From an uncultured Pelagibacteraceae bacterium (GTDB lineage Bacteria; Pseudomonadota; Alphaproteobacteria; Pelagibacterales; Pelagibacteraceae), in assembly GCA_902597555.1 (NCBI GenBank), contig CACJYE010000003.1, positions 1 to 51,771 on the forward strand: DNA of 51,771 nucleotides, given 5' to 3'. Made by a program: the position numbers and the translations under genes. Positions within the stretch are counted from its first letter, which is position 1, and every line of letters begins with the position of its first letter. This document shows, in pieces, positions 1 through 8,158 of the stretch. The notes below the pieces were generated by a model. That model worked only from the letters and a program-made list of their open reading frames with translations, was not told the origin of the DNA and ran no database searches.

Positions 1-837
1 AAAAATATTTTTCATATCATCTTGTTGAACATGTTTTGAGACATCATCAATTAATAATTCAGGATATCTTCCAAGATACATAGGGTCGGCAAATGATCTA
101 TTCCAATAAGTATCAAATAATTTAGTTGCAAGAAGATCTTCACTTGATTTTGTGGCAGGAATACATGGCGCCATATTAAAAGTGCAGCCAATTTTTATAT
201 TATTATTTAAAGATTTCATTGCTTGAAAAGCTTTGCCATGTGCAACATTAACATTATGTATTGATGCAAAGTATTTTTCTAAATCTTTGTATCCTGGAGC
301 CATGTAACCATCTACATATCCATGAATAGTAAAAACTTGTGGTTCATTAAATGTGATGAAATGATTACATCTATCTCCAAAATTTTTAACAATAGCCTCT
401 GAATAATCTGAAAATATATTTGTTATGTCTCTATTTGCCCAACCCCCTTTATCTTGCAGTGATTGAGGAAGGTCCCAATGATATAAAGTTATGAAAGGCT
501 CAATATTTTTTTCTAAACACTTGTCTATCAACCTTGAATAAAAATCTACTCCTTTAGGGTTTATTTTACCTATCCCTTCAGGGATAATCCTGGTCCACGC
601 TAAAGAAAATCTATATGAATTTAAATTTATATTAGCCATCAGCTCAATATCTTCTTCGTACCTATGATAATGGTCTACAGCAGTATCTCCGTTTTCATTA
701 TTTTTTACTTTTCCAGGTGTATGTGTAAAAGTATCCCAAATACTTTTGCTTTTTCCATCTTTATCTGTAGCACCCTCTATTTGGTAACTTGCTGTAGCCG
801 TTCCCCAAAAAAAATTATTAGGAAATTTATTTTTCAT
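1..837 (-). CDS. Glycoside hydrolase family 1 beta-glucosidase, C-terminus cut by window edge
   Basis: I translated this open frame from the ATG at 837 down to base 1; it has no stop in the window, so only the first 279 residues are present. GH1 enzymes hydrolyse beta-glucosides and related beta-glycosides by a retaining mechanism. The N-terminal GH1 signature (FFWGTATASYQIEG, about residues 9-22) is clear, followed by the sugar-binding HWD near 120 and the acid/base glutamate in TFNEP at about residue 165. The nucleophile motif (ENG type) would lie beyond the window. No signal peptide is visible, so it should act in the cytoplasm on imported oligosaccharide. It starts one base after the GH4 stop and is the last visible gene of the binding protein-permease-GH4-GH1 operon. 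Confidence 0.93.
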   Translation of the reverse strand, partial: MKNKFPNNFFWGTATASYQIEGATDKDGKSKSIWDTFTHTPGKVKNNENGDTAVDHYHRYEEDIELMANINLNSYRFSLAWTRIIPEGIGKINPKGVDFYSRLIDKCLEKNIEPFITLYHWDLPQSLQDKGGWANRDITNIFSDYSEAIVKNFGDRCNHFITFNEPQVFTIHGYVDGYMAPGYKDLEKYFASIHNVNVAHGKAFQAMKSLNNNIKIGCTFNMAPCIPATKSSEDLLATKLFDTYWNRSFADPMYLGRYPELLIDDVSKHVQQDDMKNIF

Positions 838-838
838 G

Positions 839-2167
839 TTAGTTAAATTCTGGTATCCAATTTTTATGAGCTTTTAATAACTCATCTACCATAGAACTAA
901 TTTGATCTAAACTTAATAAAGAAGAAGTAAGTGGATCTAACATAGCCGCATGATAAATGGTCTCTTTTTTTTTGGTTCTTAAAGCTTCAACAGTTAATTG
1001 TTGAACATTTATATTAGTTTTCATTAGGTTTGCTAAATGCATAGGTAAATCCCCAACTTTTTGAGGGTTAATTCCCTCATTATTTATTTTACATGGTACT
1101 TCAACACAACAATCATCTGGTAAATTAGAAATTAACTTGTTATTCAAAACATTTCCATTAACTGTGTCTTCTTTTCCGTCAACAATTGATACAATTATCC
1201 GTGAAGCATACTCCAAAGATTTCTCACAAACAAATTTTTCTCCATCTAATAAATTTTTCTCTTGTTGATCCCACTCTTTAATTTGTTTTTTGCACCTTCG
1301 AATATATTCATTAATTGGAATATTGAATTCACTTAATAAGTCCTCTCTGTTATTTTTAATAAACCAAGGAGTATATTCTGCAAAGTGTTCGGATGACTCA
1401 GTAACAAAATATCCAAATTTTTCTAAAACTTTATATCTAACTTCGTTCGTGCACCCATCCCAATTGGTACCAAATGTTTTTTCTTTTCCAGCTTTAAAAA
1501 TTTTAGGATAAAGATTTTCTTTTTTTCCATCAGGATTAATTTTTTCAAACTTAGTATAAAAAGACATATGATTGATACCTGAACATTCGTAAATAATGTT
1601 TTTTATATCCTCGCCAATATCTTTTGCTAAATCTTCAGCAGTTCCTTGTACAGAATGACAAAGTCCAACATATTTAAGCTCAGGTGCAAATTTAGACAAT
1701 GCTAAACAATTAATTGCCATAGGATTAACATACTGCAACATAGTTGCGCTTGGACAAACTTCATTCATATTTTTTGCAACTGACAATAAAGCGGGGACTG
1801 TTCTCAATCCTCTCATAATTCCACCTATTCCTAAAGTGTCACCAATAGTTTGTTTTAGTCCATACTTTGCCGGAATTTCAAAATCAATAACTGTAGAGGG
1901 CTCATAACCTCCTATTTGAAACATTAATATTACAAAGTCAGCTCCACTAAGTGCTTTTTTTTGATTTTTTTCGATTATAATCTTTGGATTTGCACCTATT
2001 GATTTTGAAACTTTTTCTGCAACCAAATTTGAGGTTTTTAATCTTCTATCATCAATATCTTGCAAAACTATTTCACAGTTACTGAAATTTTTTTCAAGCA
2101 GAATATCTGTAAGTATATTTTTCATAAATACAGTGCTTCCTGCTCCAATAAAAGTAACTTTAATCAT
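839..2167 (-). CDS. NAD-dependent glycosidase of GH4 (alpha-galactosidase/alpha-glucosidase type)
   Basis: GH4 enzymes cleave alpha- or beta-glycosides by an oxidation/elimination mechanism that needs NAD and a divalent metal. The Rossmann start VTFIGAGS is at residues 4-11, the NPM motif is near 149, and the probable metal ligands are Cys170 in GLCHS and His200 in INHM; these fit MelA/LplD-like members. At 442 residues the length is usual. A longer frame starts at 2188, but the ATG at 2167 is preferred: it lies one base after the permease stop and has AAAGG five bases upstream, within the permease end. The two glycosidases next to a CUT1 importer indicate intracellular hydrolysis of imported glycosides. 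Specificity cannot be read from the sequence. Confidence 0.9.
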   Translation of the reverse strand: MIKVTFIGAGSTVFMKNILTDILLEKNFSNCEIVLQDIDDRRLKTSNLVAEKVSKSIGANPKIIIEKNQKKALSGADFVILMFQIGGYEPSTVIDFEIPAKYGLKQTIGDTLGIGGIMRGLRTVPALLSVAKNMNEVCPSATMLQYVNPMAINCLALSKFAPELKYVGLCHSVQGTAEDLAKDIGEDIKNIIYECSGINHMSFYTKFEKINPDGKKENLYPKIFKAGKEKTFGTNWDGCTNEVRYKVLEKFGYFVTESSEHFAEYTPWFIKNNREDLLSEFNIPINEYIRRCKKQIKEWDQQEKNLLDGEKFVCEKSLEYASRIIVSIVDGKEDTVNGNVLNNKLISNLPDDCCVEVPCKINNEGINPQKVGDLPMHLANLMKTNINVQQLTVEALRTKKKETIYHAAMLDPLTSSLLSLDQISSMVDELLKAHKNWIPEFN

Positions 2168-2168
2168 A

Positions 2169-3020
2169 CTAACCTTTAGTTGCTCCAAGAGTTAATCCAG
2201 CAATAAAATGTTTTTGCATTAAAAAAAACATAATAACAGGAGGTATCGCAGCAACAATAGATCCAGTTGATAGCAAGTGATAAGCTGTAATCCATTGACC
2301 ATTTAATGATTTTAATCCAGCAGTAATTGGCATTGCATGATCACCTTGTATTAAGACGGTTGCCCAAAAATAATCGTTCCATATAAATGTAAAAATTAAA
2401 ACACACAGTGCTGCTATAGCTGGTCTAGTCAAAGGTAATATTATCTTCCAAAATATTCTAAATTCAGATGCTCCATCCATTCTCGCAGCCTCGATAAGCT
2501 CTTGAGGTAACGCTTTAATAAAATTTCTCATAAAAAGTGTGCAAAAACCTGTTTGAAAAGCTACATGAAATAAAACCAATCCTGTAATAGTGTTGTAGAG
2601 ACCAATTTTAAAAGTCAGATCTCTAACCGGTATCATTAAAATTTGAAATGGAACAAAGTTTCCGGCTATAAAAATAAAAAATATTATTAAATTTGTCTTA
2701 AACTTATAATTCGCAAGAGCAAAGCCAGTCATACAACTTAAAGCAACCGCTCCTAACATTGTTGGAATAGTTACTTTAAAACTATTTAGAGTGTATTTGA
2801 TCATTGGAGTGTTAGTGAAAACATCGTATAAATTTGAAAAAAGTAAAAATTCACTTGGAGTTCCCCACATATTTCCAGCAGTAATATCTCCCAAACCTCT
2901 TATTGATGTAATTAAAATACCAAAAATCGGTATTAACCAAATAATTAATGAGATAGGTAAAAATATTTTATAAATATATTGATTTACGATTGGTCTTTGA
3001 TGAATTGGAGTAGGGAACAT
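2169..3020 (-). CDS. Sugar ABC importer permease, MalG-like (CUT1)
   Basis: Inner-membrane permease of the CUT1 oligosaccharide ABC family, 283 residues with about six membrane segments. The cytoplasmic EAA loop that docks the ATPase is at residues 177-201 (EAARMDGAS, then ILPLTRP). The ATG at 3020 directly abuts the stop of the MalF-like gene at 3021, so the two are translationally coupled. It pairs with the MalF-like subunit and the binding protein upstream. No cognate ATPase gene lies in the visible part of the cluster; it could be to the left of the window or shared from elsewhere. Confidence 0.93.
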   Translation of the reverse strand: MFPTPIHQRPIVNQYIYKIFLPISLIIWLIPIFGILITSIRGLGDITAGNMWGTPSEFLLFSNLYDVFTNTPMIKYTLNSFKVTIPTMLGAVALSCMTGFALANYKFKTNLIIFFIFIAGNFVPFQILMIPVRDLTFKIGLYNTITGLVLFHVAFQTGFCTLFMRNFIKALPQELIEAARMDGASEFRIFWKIILPLTRPAIAALCVLIFTFIWNDYFWATVLIQGDHAMPITAGLKSLNGQWITAYHLLSTGSIVAAIPPVIMFFLMQKHFIAGLTLGATKG

Positions 3021-3941
3021 TTAGTTATTATCCTCCCTCTCGTTTCGATACATTCTGTATATAAAAAATAAAATATAAAACATCATTATTGTAAACAAAA
3101 CAGTTGCTATTGCTGACCCGTATCCCATTCTGTAACCGTATTCACTTAAAGCTTGCTCAAACATGTAATACGCTAACACATTTGAATAACCATAAGGTCC
3201 ACCTTGAGTCATTATTGCCACCATATCAAAACTTCTAAGCGCACCAATCACAGTTACTACAATTGCTAAAAAGGTAGCGTGCCTTAGTTGCGGAAGCACT
3301 ATATTCCAAAATAAATGAAATCCTTTGGCGCCATCCATTCTCCCAGCCTCAATTTGTTCAGGGTTAATATTGTTAAGTCCTGTTAAATATAAGATTAAAC
3401 AATAAGCAATTTGTGGATATAAACCTGCAAATATTATCCCATAAGTTGCAGTATTTTCATTTGCAAGAATTGAAAATCCTTCTAATCCAATAAAATTTAG
3501 AAAGGGTGCAATAACCCCATAATTTGGTTGGTAAAACCAAGTAAAAATAAGTCCAATGACTACTTGAGAAATAACAAATGGAAAAAAAAATAGAGATTTA
3601 ATTAATCTAATTCCAAAAACAATTTGATTTAAAAATATTGCTAGTCCTAATCCAATAGGAACTGCTAACATAAAAAATATTAACCATTTAAGATTATTCC
3701 AAAGTGAAATATAAAAATATTCATCATCTAAAAGTTCAATGTAATTTTGAAGACCAACATATATAGATGGAGATAATCCATCCCATTGATAAAAAGAAAT
3801 GCCAATAGATACAAATATCGGTGCTATTACATAAATGGAAAAAAATATTAATCCTGGAGCTAGAAAAATCCATGGGCTTATTTTAATTTGATTTTTTTGC
3901 CACCAAGTAATTCTTTTAGCTTTTGGATTATTTAGTTCCAT
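3021..3941 (-). CDS. Sugar ABC importer permease, MalF-like (CUT1)
   Basis: Second permease subunit of the CUT1 importer, 306 residues. A short cytoplasmic N-terminus is followed by a first membrane helix from about residue 23 and further helices; the EAA loop is at about 198-220 (EAGRMDGAK, then NIVLPQL). It is separated from the upstream binding-protein gene by 76 bases that contain a strong stem-loop (3977-4008). This resembles the malE-malF spacing of E. coli, where hairpins lower permease output relative to binding protein. Substrate is unknown; the neighbouring GH1 and GH4 enzymes suggest a di- or oligosaccharide. Confidence 0.93.
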   Translation of the reverse strand: MELNNPKAKRITWWQKNQIKISPWIFLAPGLIFFSIYVIAPIFVSIGISFYQWDGLSPSIYVGLQNYIELLDDEYFYISLWNNLKWLIFFMLAVPIGLGLAIFLNQIVFGIRLIKSLFFFPFVISQVVIGLIFTWFYQPNYGVIAPFLNFIGLEGFSILANENTATYGIIFAGLYPQIAYCLILYLTGLNNINPEQIEAGRMDGAKGFHLFWNIVLPQLRHATFLAIVVTVIGALRSFDMVAIMTQGGPYGYSNVLAYYMFEQALSEYGYRMGYGSAIATVLFTIMMFYILFFIYRMYRNEREDNN

Positions 3942-3976
3942 ATAGTTATATTTTAAAAATTGATGAAATCGAATTT

Positions 3977-4008
3977 TTAACTGAGGGGCCAGTAAGCCCC
4001 ACAGTTAA
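3977..4008 (-). terminator. Stem-loop between binding protein and permease genes
   Basis: On the minus strand TTAACTG-T-GGGGC pairs with GCCCC-T-CAGTTAA around a six-base loop: 12 pairs with one T/T mismatch. No T-run follows, so this is more likely an mRNA-stabilising or processing hairpin than a full intrinsic terminator. It would favour binding-protein mRNA over permease mRNA. Confidence 0.7.
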
Positions 4009-4017
4009 GCTAAAAGT

Positions 4018-5262
4018 TTATTTATAAACTTTTTGACGTACTTTTTCTAATCTTTCTAAGATTTTTTGTCTTCTGTCAGGATTAGACATATATTCTTGAA
4101 AGCCTTTCATACCCTCTGATGCCATTTGAGCTGGAGCATCTCTATCGTAGAATTGCGCCATTGCATAAGCATTATTTAGCATATTCAATCCTGCTTTTAA
4201 GAATGGATCTCCCTTTTTAACACTAGAGTTCTTGTTAATAGGAAGCTGACCTAATATTTTATTGATCTCTTCTTGCACATCTGCTCGAGACATAAATATT
4301 AAGAAACGCTTAGCATCAGTTTTATTTTTAGCTTTAGAAGGTATATGCACAGTGTCCGTAGGTGCTTCTTCAGCCATCGGGATACCTGGTGTGATTTCAG
4401 GGAACTGGAAGAAACCTAAATTAGAATCTCTTAAGCCAGCCTCTTTTAAAGGAGCAACAGCAAAGTTACCCATCACATACATTGCTGCTTCACCGTTCAC
4501 CATAGGAGTTAAAGCTTCTTGCCAACTAAGTGCTGCATGATTTTCTAAGAAGTAACCAGGCTTTACAAGCTCATCCCATTTATCAAATACTGCTTGTACT
4601 TTTGGATCTGTGTAAGGAACCTTACCTAGTGTTAAATCCATATGGAACTCATAGCCATTTGTTCTAAGATTTAAATAATCAAAAACACCAGCTGTTGTCC
4701 AAAGATACTTTGATCCAATTGTAATAGGTGTAATACCTGCAGCTTTTAACGTAGCGCATGCAGCTACAAAATCATCCCATGTTTTTGGTACAGATATTCC
4801 ATTTGCTGTAAATAAATCTTTCCTGTAATACACGCCCCACTGATAATAAGTGTAAGGAATACCCCATTGCTTACCACCAATCGTCATAGATTTTTTAGCA
4901 TGCTCCATATTTTCAGAAAGGTTTCCGTCTACCCAACCTGAGTCTTTCCAAATATCAGAGACATCTTCAAACAAACCTGCTCTTACAAATGGTAACATTC
5001 TATTTCCAGCATACCAGTTTGCAACATCAGGTGGATCAGTGTTTAAAAAATTTCTTATAGATTGTTTGTAACCTTCATGGTCAAAAACATTCCATTTTAC
5101 TGTGACGTCTGGGTTCTCTTCTTCAAATTTTTTAATAATATATTCAAAAGCTTCTTTTGGTGCTGCATCAGATGTGTCTGTATTTATCACCAAAGTACCA
5201 GCAAATGAAGTTGAAGAGATTATTCCAAACATCATTATTAATGAGATAATAACCTTTTTCAT
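4018..5262 (-). CDS. Extracellular sugar-binding protein, family 1 (MalE/UgpB type)
   Basis: Periplasmic binding protein that delivers a sugar to the CUT1 permeases encoded downstream. It has 414 residues and a clear signal peptide (residues 1-21, cleavage after SSTSFA). The mature part shows family-1 features: the segment TVKWNVFDHEGYKQSIRNF near residue 55, PYTYYQWGVYYRKDLF near 135, and a conserved C-terminal half with NGEAAMYVMGNFA near 253. A good AAGGAG ribosome site precedes the ATG at 5262. It is the first gene of the operon with two permeases, GH4 and GH1, and is followed by a stem-loop. Confidence 0.93.
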   Translation of the reverse strand: MKKVIISLIMMFGIISSTSFAGTLVINTDTSDAAPKEAFEYIIKKFEEENPDVTVKWNVFDHEGYKQSIRNFLNTDPPDVANWYAGNRMLPFVRAGLFEDVSDIWKDSGWVDGNLSENMEHAKKSMTIGGKQWGIPYTYYQWGVYYRKDLFTANGISVPKTWDDFVAACATLKAAGITPITIGSKYLWTTAGVFDYLNLRTNGYEFHMDLTLGKVPYTDPKVQAVFDKWDELVKPGYFLENHAALSWQEALTPMVNGEAAMYVMGNFAVAPLKEAGLRDSNLGFFQFPEITPGIPMAEEAPTDTVHIPSKAKNKTDAKRFLIFMSRADVQEEINKILGQLPINKNSSVKKGDPFLKAGLNMLNNAYAMAQFYDRDAPAQMASEGMKGFQEYMSNPDRRQKILERLEKVRQKVYK

Positions 5263-5402
5263 TTATGCTCCTTTTTTAATTTATGTTTAATAGATTATGT
5301 ATTTTTAAAATTGATTACAATTAAAAATTATCCCCGTAAATTGTTGATAATTAAATTAAAAAAATAAATATATAATTATCTTAATTATAATTTTTTTAAA
5401 AT
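5263..5402. other. 140-bp intergenic region upstream of the CUT1 operon
   Basis: AT-rich spacer that must hold the promoter for the binding-protein operon reading leftwards. AAGGAG lies just before the ATG at 5262. I see no clear operator palindrome and no hairpin after the aldo/keto reductase gene, so read-through from the operon on its right is possible. Confidence 0.4.
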
Positions 5403-6365
5403 TTAACCAGGTGTATATTTTCTTTCAGACTCTGGATCTTTGCTTGAGTAAGGTAATTTTAAAACTTCGTTCCAAAATTCTTCTGGGATACTTGTTTTAG
5501 CCCAAGACAGGTTTTTTTCAATACTCTGAATGCTAGTAACACCGCATAGAGTAGAGGTAATTCTTTCATCTTTCATTGAAAACTGTAAGGCAGCTGCACC
5601 CATTTCAACATTATGCTTTTTACAAACTTTTTCTATTTCTCTAGCAGGTACAAGTTTTTCTTCTGTAACATCTTGATAAGTTATTTTTTTAAAGTTACTT
5701 GGACCTTTTGCTAAAATACCACCAGCGTAAGGAGCAGCATTAATTATTGATATATTTTTTTTATAAGCATAATCGTACATTTCATTTGCCTGTCTATTTA
5801 AAAGTGTGAAACGATTGTGGTTAATAATTACATCAAAATCCCATTCTTTTAACATAGGAAACATCATATCAACTTTTCCCATTGCAAGACCCACGGCTCT
5901 ACACAAACCCTCCTCTTTTATTTTGAACAACTCATCCATTGAACCACCTTTTTTAGTAATTTCACTTACATCTTTTGTGTGCTCAGGATCATGTAAGAAT
6001 AAAATGTCTACTTTATCTAAATTTAAAGCATTTAAACTTTCTTCAAGAGATTTTCTTGCCCTATCTTTATCAAATCCTAAAGTATTCATGTCTCTATCTA
6101 ATTTAGTAGATAAGATAAAATTATTTGGCCATCCACTATTATTTTTAATTGCCCTACCAATTCTTAATTCACTTTCACCCATTCCATAATTTCTTGAGGT
6201 ATCAAGTAAATTTACTGGACCTTTAAAAAATCTTTTTAATGTTTCTTGAGCCTGTTCTTCTGGAACTTCATAACCATATGTGTCTGGCATACTTCCCAAA
6301 GATGATGTTCCAAAACTTAGTTCCGTTACTTCAAGGTCAGTATTTTTAATTTTGTTTTTTTTCAT
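5403..6365 (-). CDS. Aldo/keto reductase (aldose 1-dehydrogenase type)
   Basis: NAD(P)-dependent oxidoreductase of the AKR TIM-barrel family, 320 residues. The catalytic tetrad is visible as Asp55, Tyr60, Lys88 and His125 (NLLDTSRNYG, STKLDRD, FLHDPEH). The N-terminal pattern LSFGTSSLG and the overall form resemble D-threo-aldose/L-fucose 1-dehydrogenases, which oxidise sugars to lactones. Directly upstream, three bases away, is a lactonase-like amidohydrolase, which fits sugar to lactone to acid. Reduction of another carbonyl substrate is equally compatible with the family. It is the last gene of the operon that begins with the binding protein at 9163. Confidence 0.88.
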   Translation of the reverse strand: MKKNKIKNTDLEVTELSFGTSSLGSMPDTYGYEVPEEQAQETLKRFFKGPVNLLDTSRNYGMGESELRIGRAIKNNSGWPNNFILSTKLDRDMNTLGFDKDRARKSLEESLNALNLDKVDILFLHDPEHTKDVSEITKKGGSMDELFKIKEEGLCRAVGLAMGKVDMMFPMLKEWDFDVIINHNRFTLLNRQANEMYDYAYKKNISIINAAPYAGGILAKGPSNFKKITYQDVTEEKLVPAREIEKVCKKHNVEMGAAALQFSMKDERITSTLCGVTSIQSIEKNLSWAKTSIPEEFWNEVLKLPYSSKDPESERKYTPG

Positions 6366-6368
6366 TTT

Positions 6369-7211
6369 CTACAATTTAAGTTTATAAAAATTAATGGAGT
6401 TATTATAAAATATATTTTGTTTTTCAGCTAGACTTAACTCGTTAGTTAAATTTATTGCTGCATTATACCATCCTAAATAGTTTGTTCTTAAGTTACAAAC
6501 AGGCCAATCAGATCCCCACATAATTTTTTTATCAGTAAAAAGATTTAAAATTTCGTCCGAATATGGTTTGAGATCTTGCTCATCCCAATTTTCACAGGCT
6601 TCTGTAACCATTCCAGAAAATTTACAATACACATTGTCTAACCTGGATAACTTGCTCATACCCTTTTTCCAGTGAATAAATTCTTCTTGTTTATTATTGT
6701 AAATTTTTGGTTTCATTAGATGGTCAATAACAAATCTAAGTTTTGGATATTTTGAAGCAATTATATAAAAATTTTCTAGGTGTATTGGAAATCCTAATGC
6801 ATCAAAACTTAAATCTAAATCGATTATACTTTTAAAAAAAATATCAAAATTTTTATTTAAAACCCAATTTTCGTCTGGAATATCTTGTATCATTGGTCTT
6901 ACACCAATAAATTTTGGATGTTTGGAGAAAATTCTCAATTGATTTAATTGATTTTTGTCCTCAAAATTTACCCAACCAACTACTCCACAAACTAAATCAG
7001 AACTTTCAGCAATATGTAACATGTATTCAGTTTCTGCATTTGTTGCTGCAGCTTGAACTAAAATAGTTTTGTGTAAATCAATCGACCCAGAAGCTTCAGA
7101 TAAATCTTTAACTTCATATTTTCGGTTTAAAATTGGATTATCTTTTGGCATCCAATGATAATCTCCTCTTGAAGGATCCCAGAAATGCTGATGTGAGTCA
7201 ATAACTTTCAT
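6369..7211 (-). CDS. Amidohydrolase family 2 protein, L-fuconolactonase-like
   Basis: TIM-barrel metal-dependent hydrolase of 280 residues. The opening segment IDSHQHFWDP (residues 4-13) contains the HxH pair, His164 lies in VIDHLMKP, and Asp235 lies in MWGSDWPVCN. This combination is typical of L-fucono-1,5-lactonase and related sugar lactonases of COG3618. Neighbours are an aldose dehydrogenase-like AKR and an SDR, so a non-phosphorylating sugar-acid route is the simplest reading. No sugar-acid dehydratase is in the window, so the exact sugar (fucose, rhamnose, or an inositol-derived lactone) remains open. Confidence 0.87.
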   Translation of the reverse strand: MKVIDSHQHFWDPSRGDYHWMPKDNPILNRKYEVKDLSEASGSIDLHKTILVQAAATNAETEYMLHIAESSDLVCGVVGWVNFEDKNQLNQLRIFSKHPKFIGVRPMIQDIPDENWVLNKNFDIFFKSIIDLDLSFDALGFPIHLENFYIIASKYPKLRFVIDHLMKPKIYNNKQEEFIHWKKGMSKLSRLDNVYCKFSGMVTEACENWDEQDLKPYSDEILNLFTDKKIMWGSDWPVCNLRTNYLGWYNAAINLTNELSLAEKQNIFYNNSINFYKLKL

Positions 7212-7230
7212 AAGTTATTTTAAATTAGTC

Positions 7231-8085
7231 TCACTCTCCTAAAATACTTTCATCTAAAATTTTAGTGTCGTATGCTGAATAAGAATGCCATCCCGCAACT
7301 GTTTGATCAAAATCAACAATGCTTCCCGTCATAATTCCCGACTCGTCTGAACACAAGAAAGCTAGTATCTTAGCAACATCCAAAGGTTTGTTTAATCTTT
7401 TAAATGGAACTTTGGCTTCAGCCTTTTTTAACCAATCATCGTCTGCGTTATGAAATTTTTTCTGAATTACAGTTTCTGCTGGTGTATCTGTCCAACCTAA
7501 ATTTACGCCATTCACTCTAATTTGGTGCCCAGATACTGAATTTGCAATATTTTTGATCATTATTGCTAATGCTGCTTTAGAAGAACTGTAAGCAGTTAAG
7601 AAAGGCATTCCACTATATCCAGCCATTGATAAAATATGAGCTATAGTTCCTTTTTTTTTATCTCTGATCATTATCTTTATAATGTCTTGCATCATGAAAA
7701 GAGGAGCTTTTACATTTACATTAAAATTTTTATCATAATTTTCTTCTGTAGTGCTTAAGATCGTTCCTCTTTCAGTAAATGCAGCAACATTAATAAAAGA
7801 ATCTACTGTATTAAATTTTTTATCACTTTCAGAAACTATTTTTTTACAGTCTGCAAGTTTCTCCAAATCTGCTTTAACATACAAGCATTCTGCACCCATG
7901 CTTTCTATTTCAGATTTTACCTTGTTTCCTTTTTCTTCGTTTCGTCCACAAATAGTTATTCCTTTAGCACCTCTGCTTGCTAGCAATTTTGCAGTCTCAG
8001 CTCCACTACCTTGAGTACTTCCTGTTACAATTATTATTTTATTTTTAAATTGGTTAGATTGTTCAGTTATATATTTATTAGACAT
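7231..8085 (-). CDS. Short-chain dehydrogenase/reductase
   Basis: Classical NAD(P) SDR of 284 residues with the cofactor motif TGSTQGSG (21-28) and the catalytic Ser153, Tyr166 and Lys170 (YSSSK). The usual NNAG is replaced by NVAA (99-102). An N-terminal extension of about 14 residues precedes the first strand and the C-terminus is extended past the usual end, to GWHSYSAYD. It lies between the sugar-binding protein gene and the lactonase gene on one strand, with a stem-loop between it and the binding protein gene. Probable role: oxidation of a polyol, sugar or keto-sugar-acid intermediate; the substrate cannot be assigned. Confidence 0.88.
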   Translation of the reverse strand: MSNKYITEQSNQFKNKIIIVTGSTQGSGAETAKLLASRGAKGITICGRNEEKGNKVKSEIESMGAECLYVKADLEKLADCKKIVSESDKKFNTVDSFINVAAFTERGTILSTTEENYDKNFNVNVKAPLFMMQDIIKIMIRDKKKGTIAHILSMAGYSGMPFLTAYSSSKAALAIMIKNIANSVSGHQIRVNGVNLGWTDTPAETVIQKKFHNADDDWLKKAEAKVPFKRLNKPLDVAKILAFLCSDESGIMTGSIVDFDQTVAGWHSYSAYDTKILDESILGE

Positions 8086-8109
8086 TTTAATTTTTATTAT
8101 TTTATAAAA

Positions 8110-8136
8110 CTAAGCCCAATATAAAATTGGGCTTAG
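8110..8136 (-). terminator. Perfect 11-bp hairpin after the binding-protein gene
   Basis: CTAAGCCCAAT and ATTGGGCTTAG form a perfect 11-bp stem with a five-base loop, 22 bases past the stop of the binding-protein gene. On the minus strand TTTTATAA follows, a weak T-tract. It probably acts as a leaky terminator or mRNA 3' stabiliser ahead of the SDR gene, whose ATG is only 24 bases further on. Confidence 0.78.
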
Positions 8137-8158
8137 TAATTTAAGAAGAATAATGATT

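Noticed and set aside
2168..2188. Upstream start of the GH4 gene
   Set aside because: It would overlap the permease gene and add seven residues before the Rossmann strand; the ATG at 2167 has the better ribosome site.
4262..4540. Plus-strand ORF of 92 codons
   Set aside because: It is antisense to the conserved binding-protein gene, has no ribosome site and no recognisable domain.
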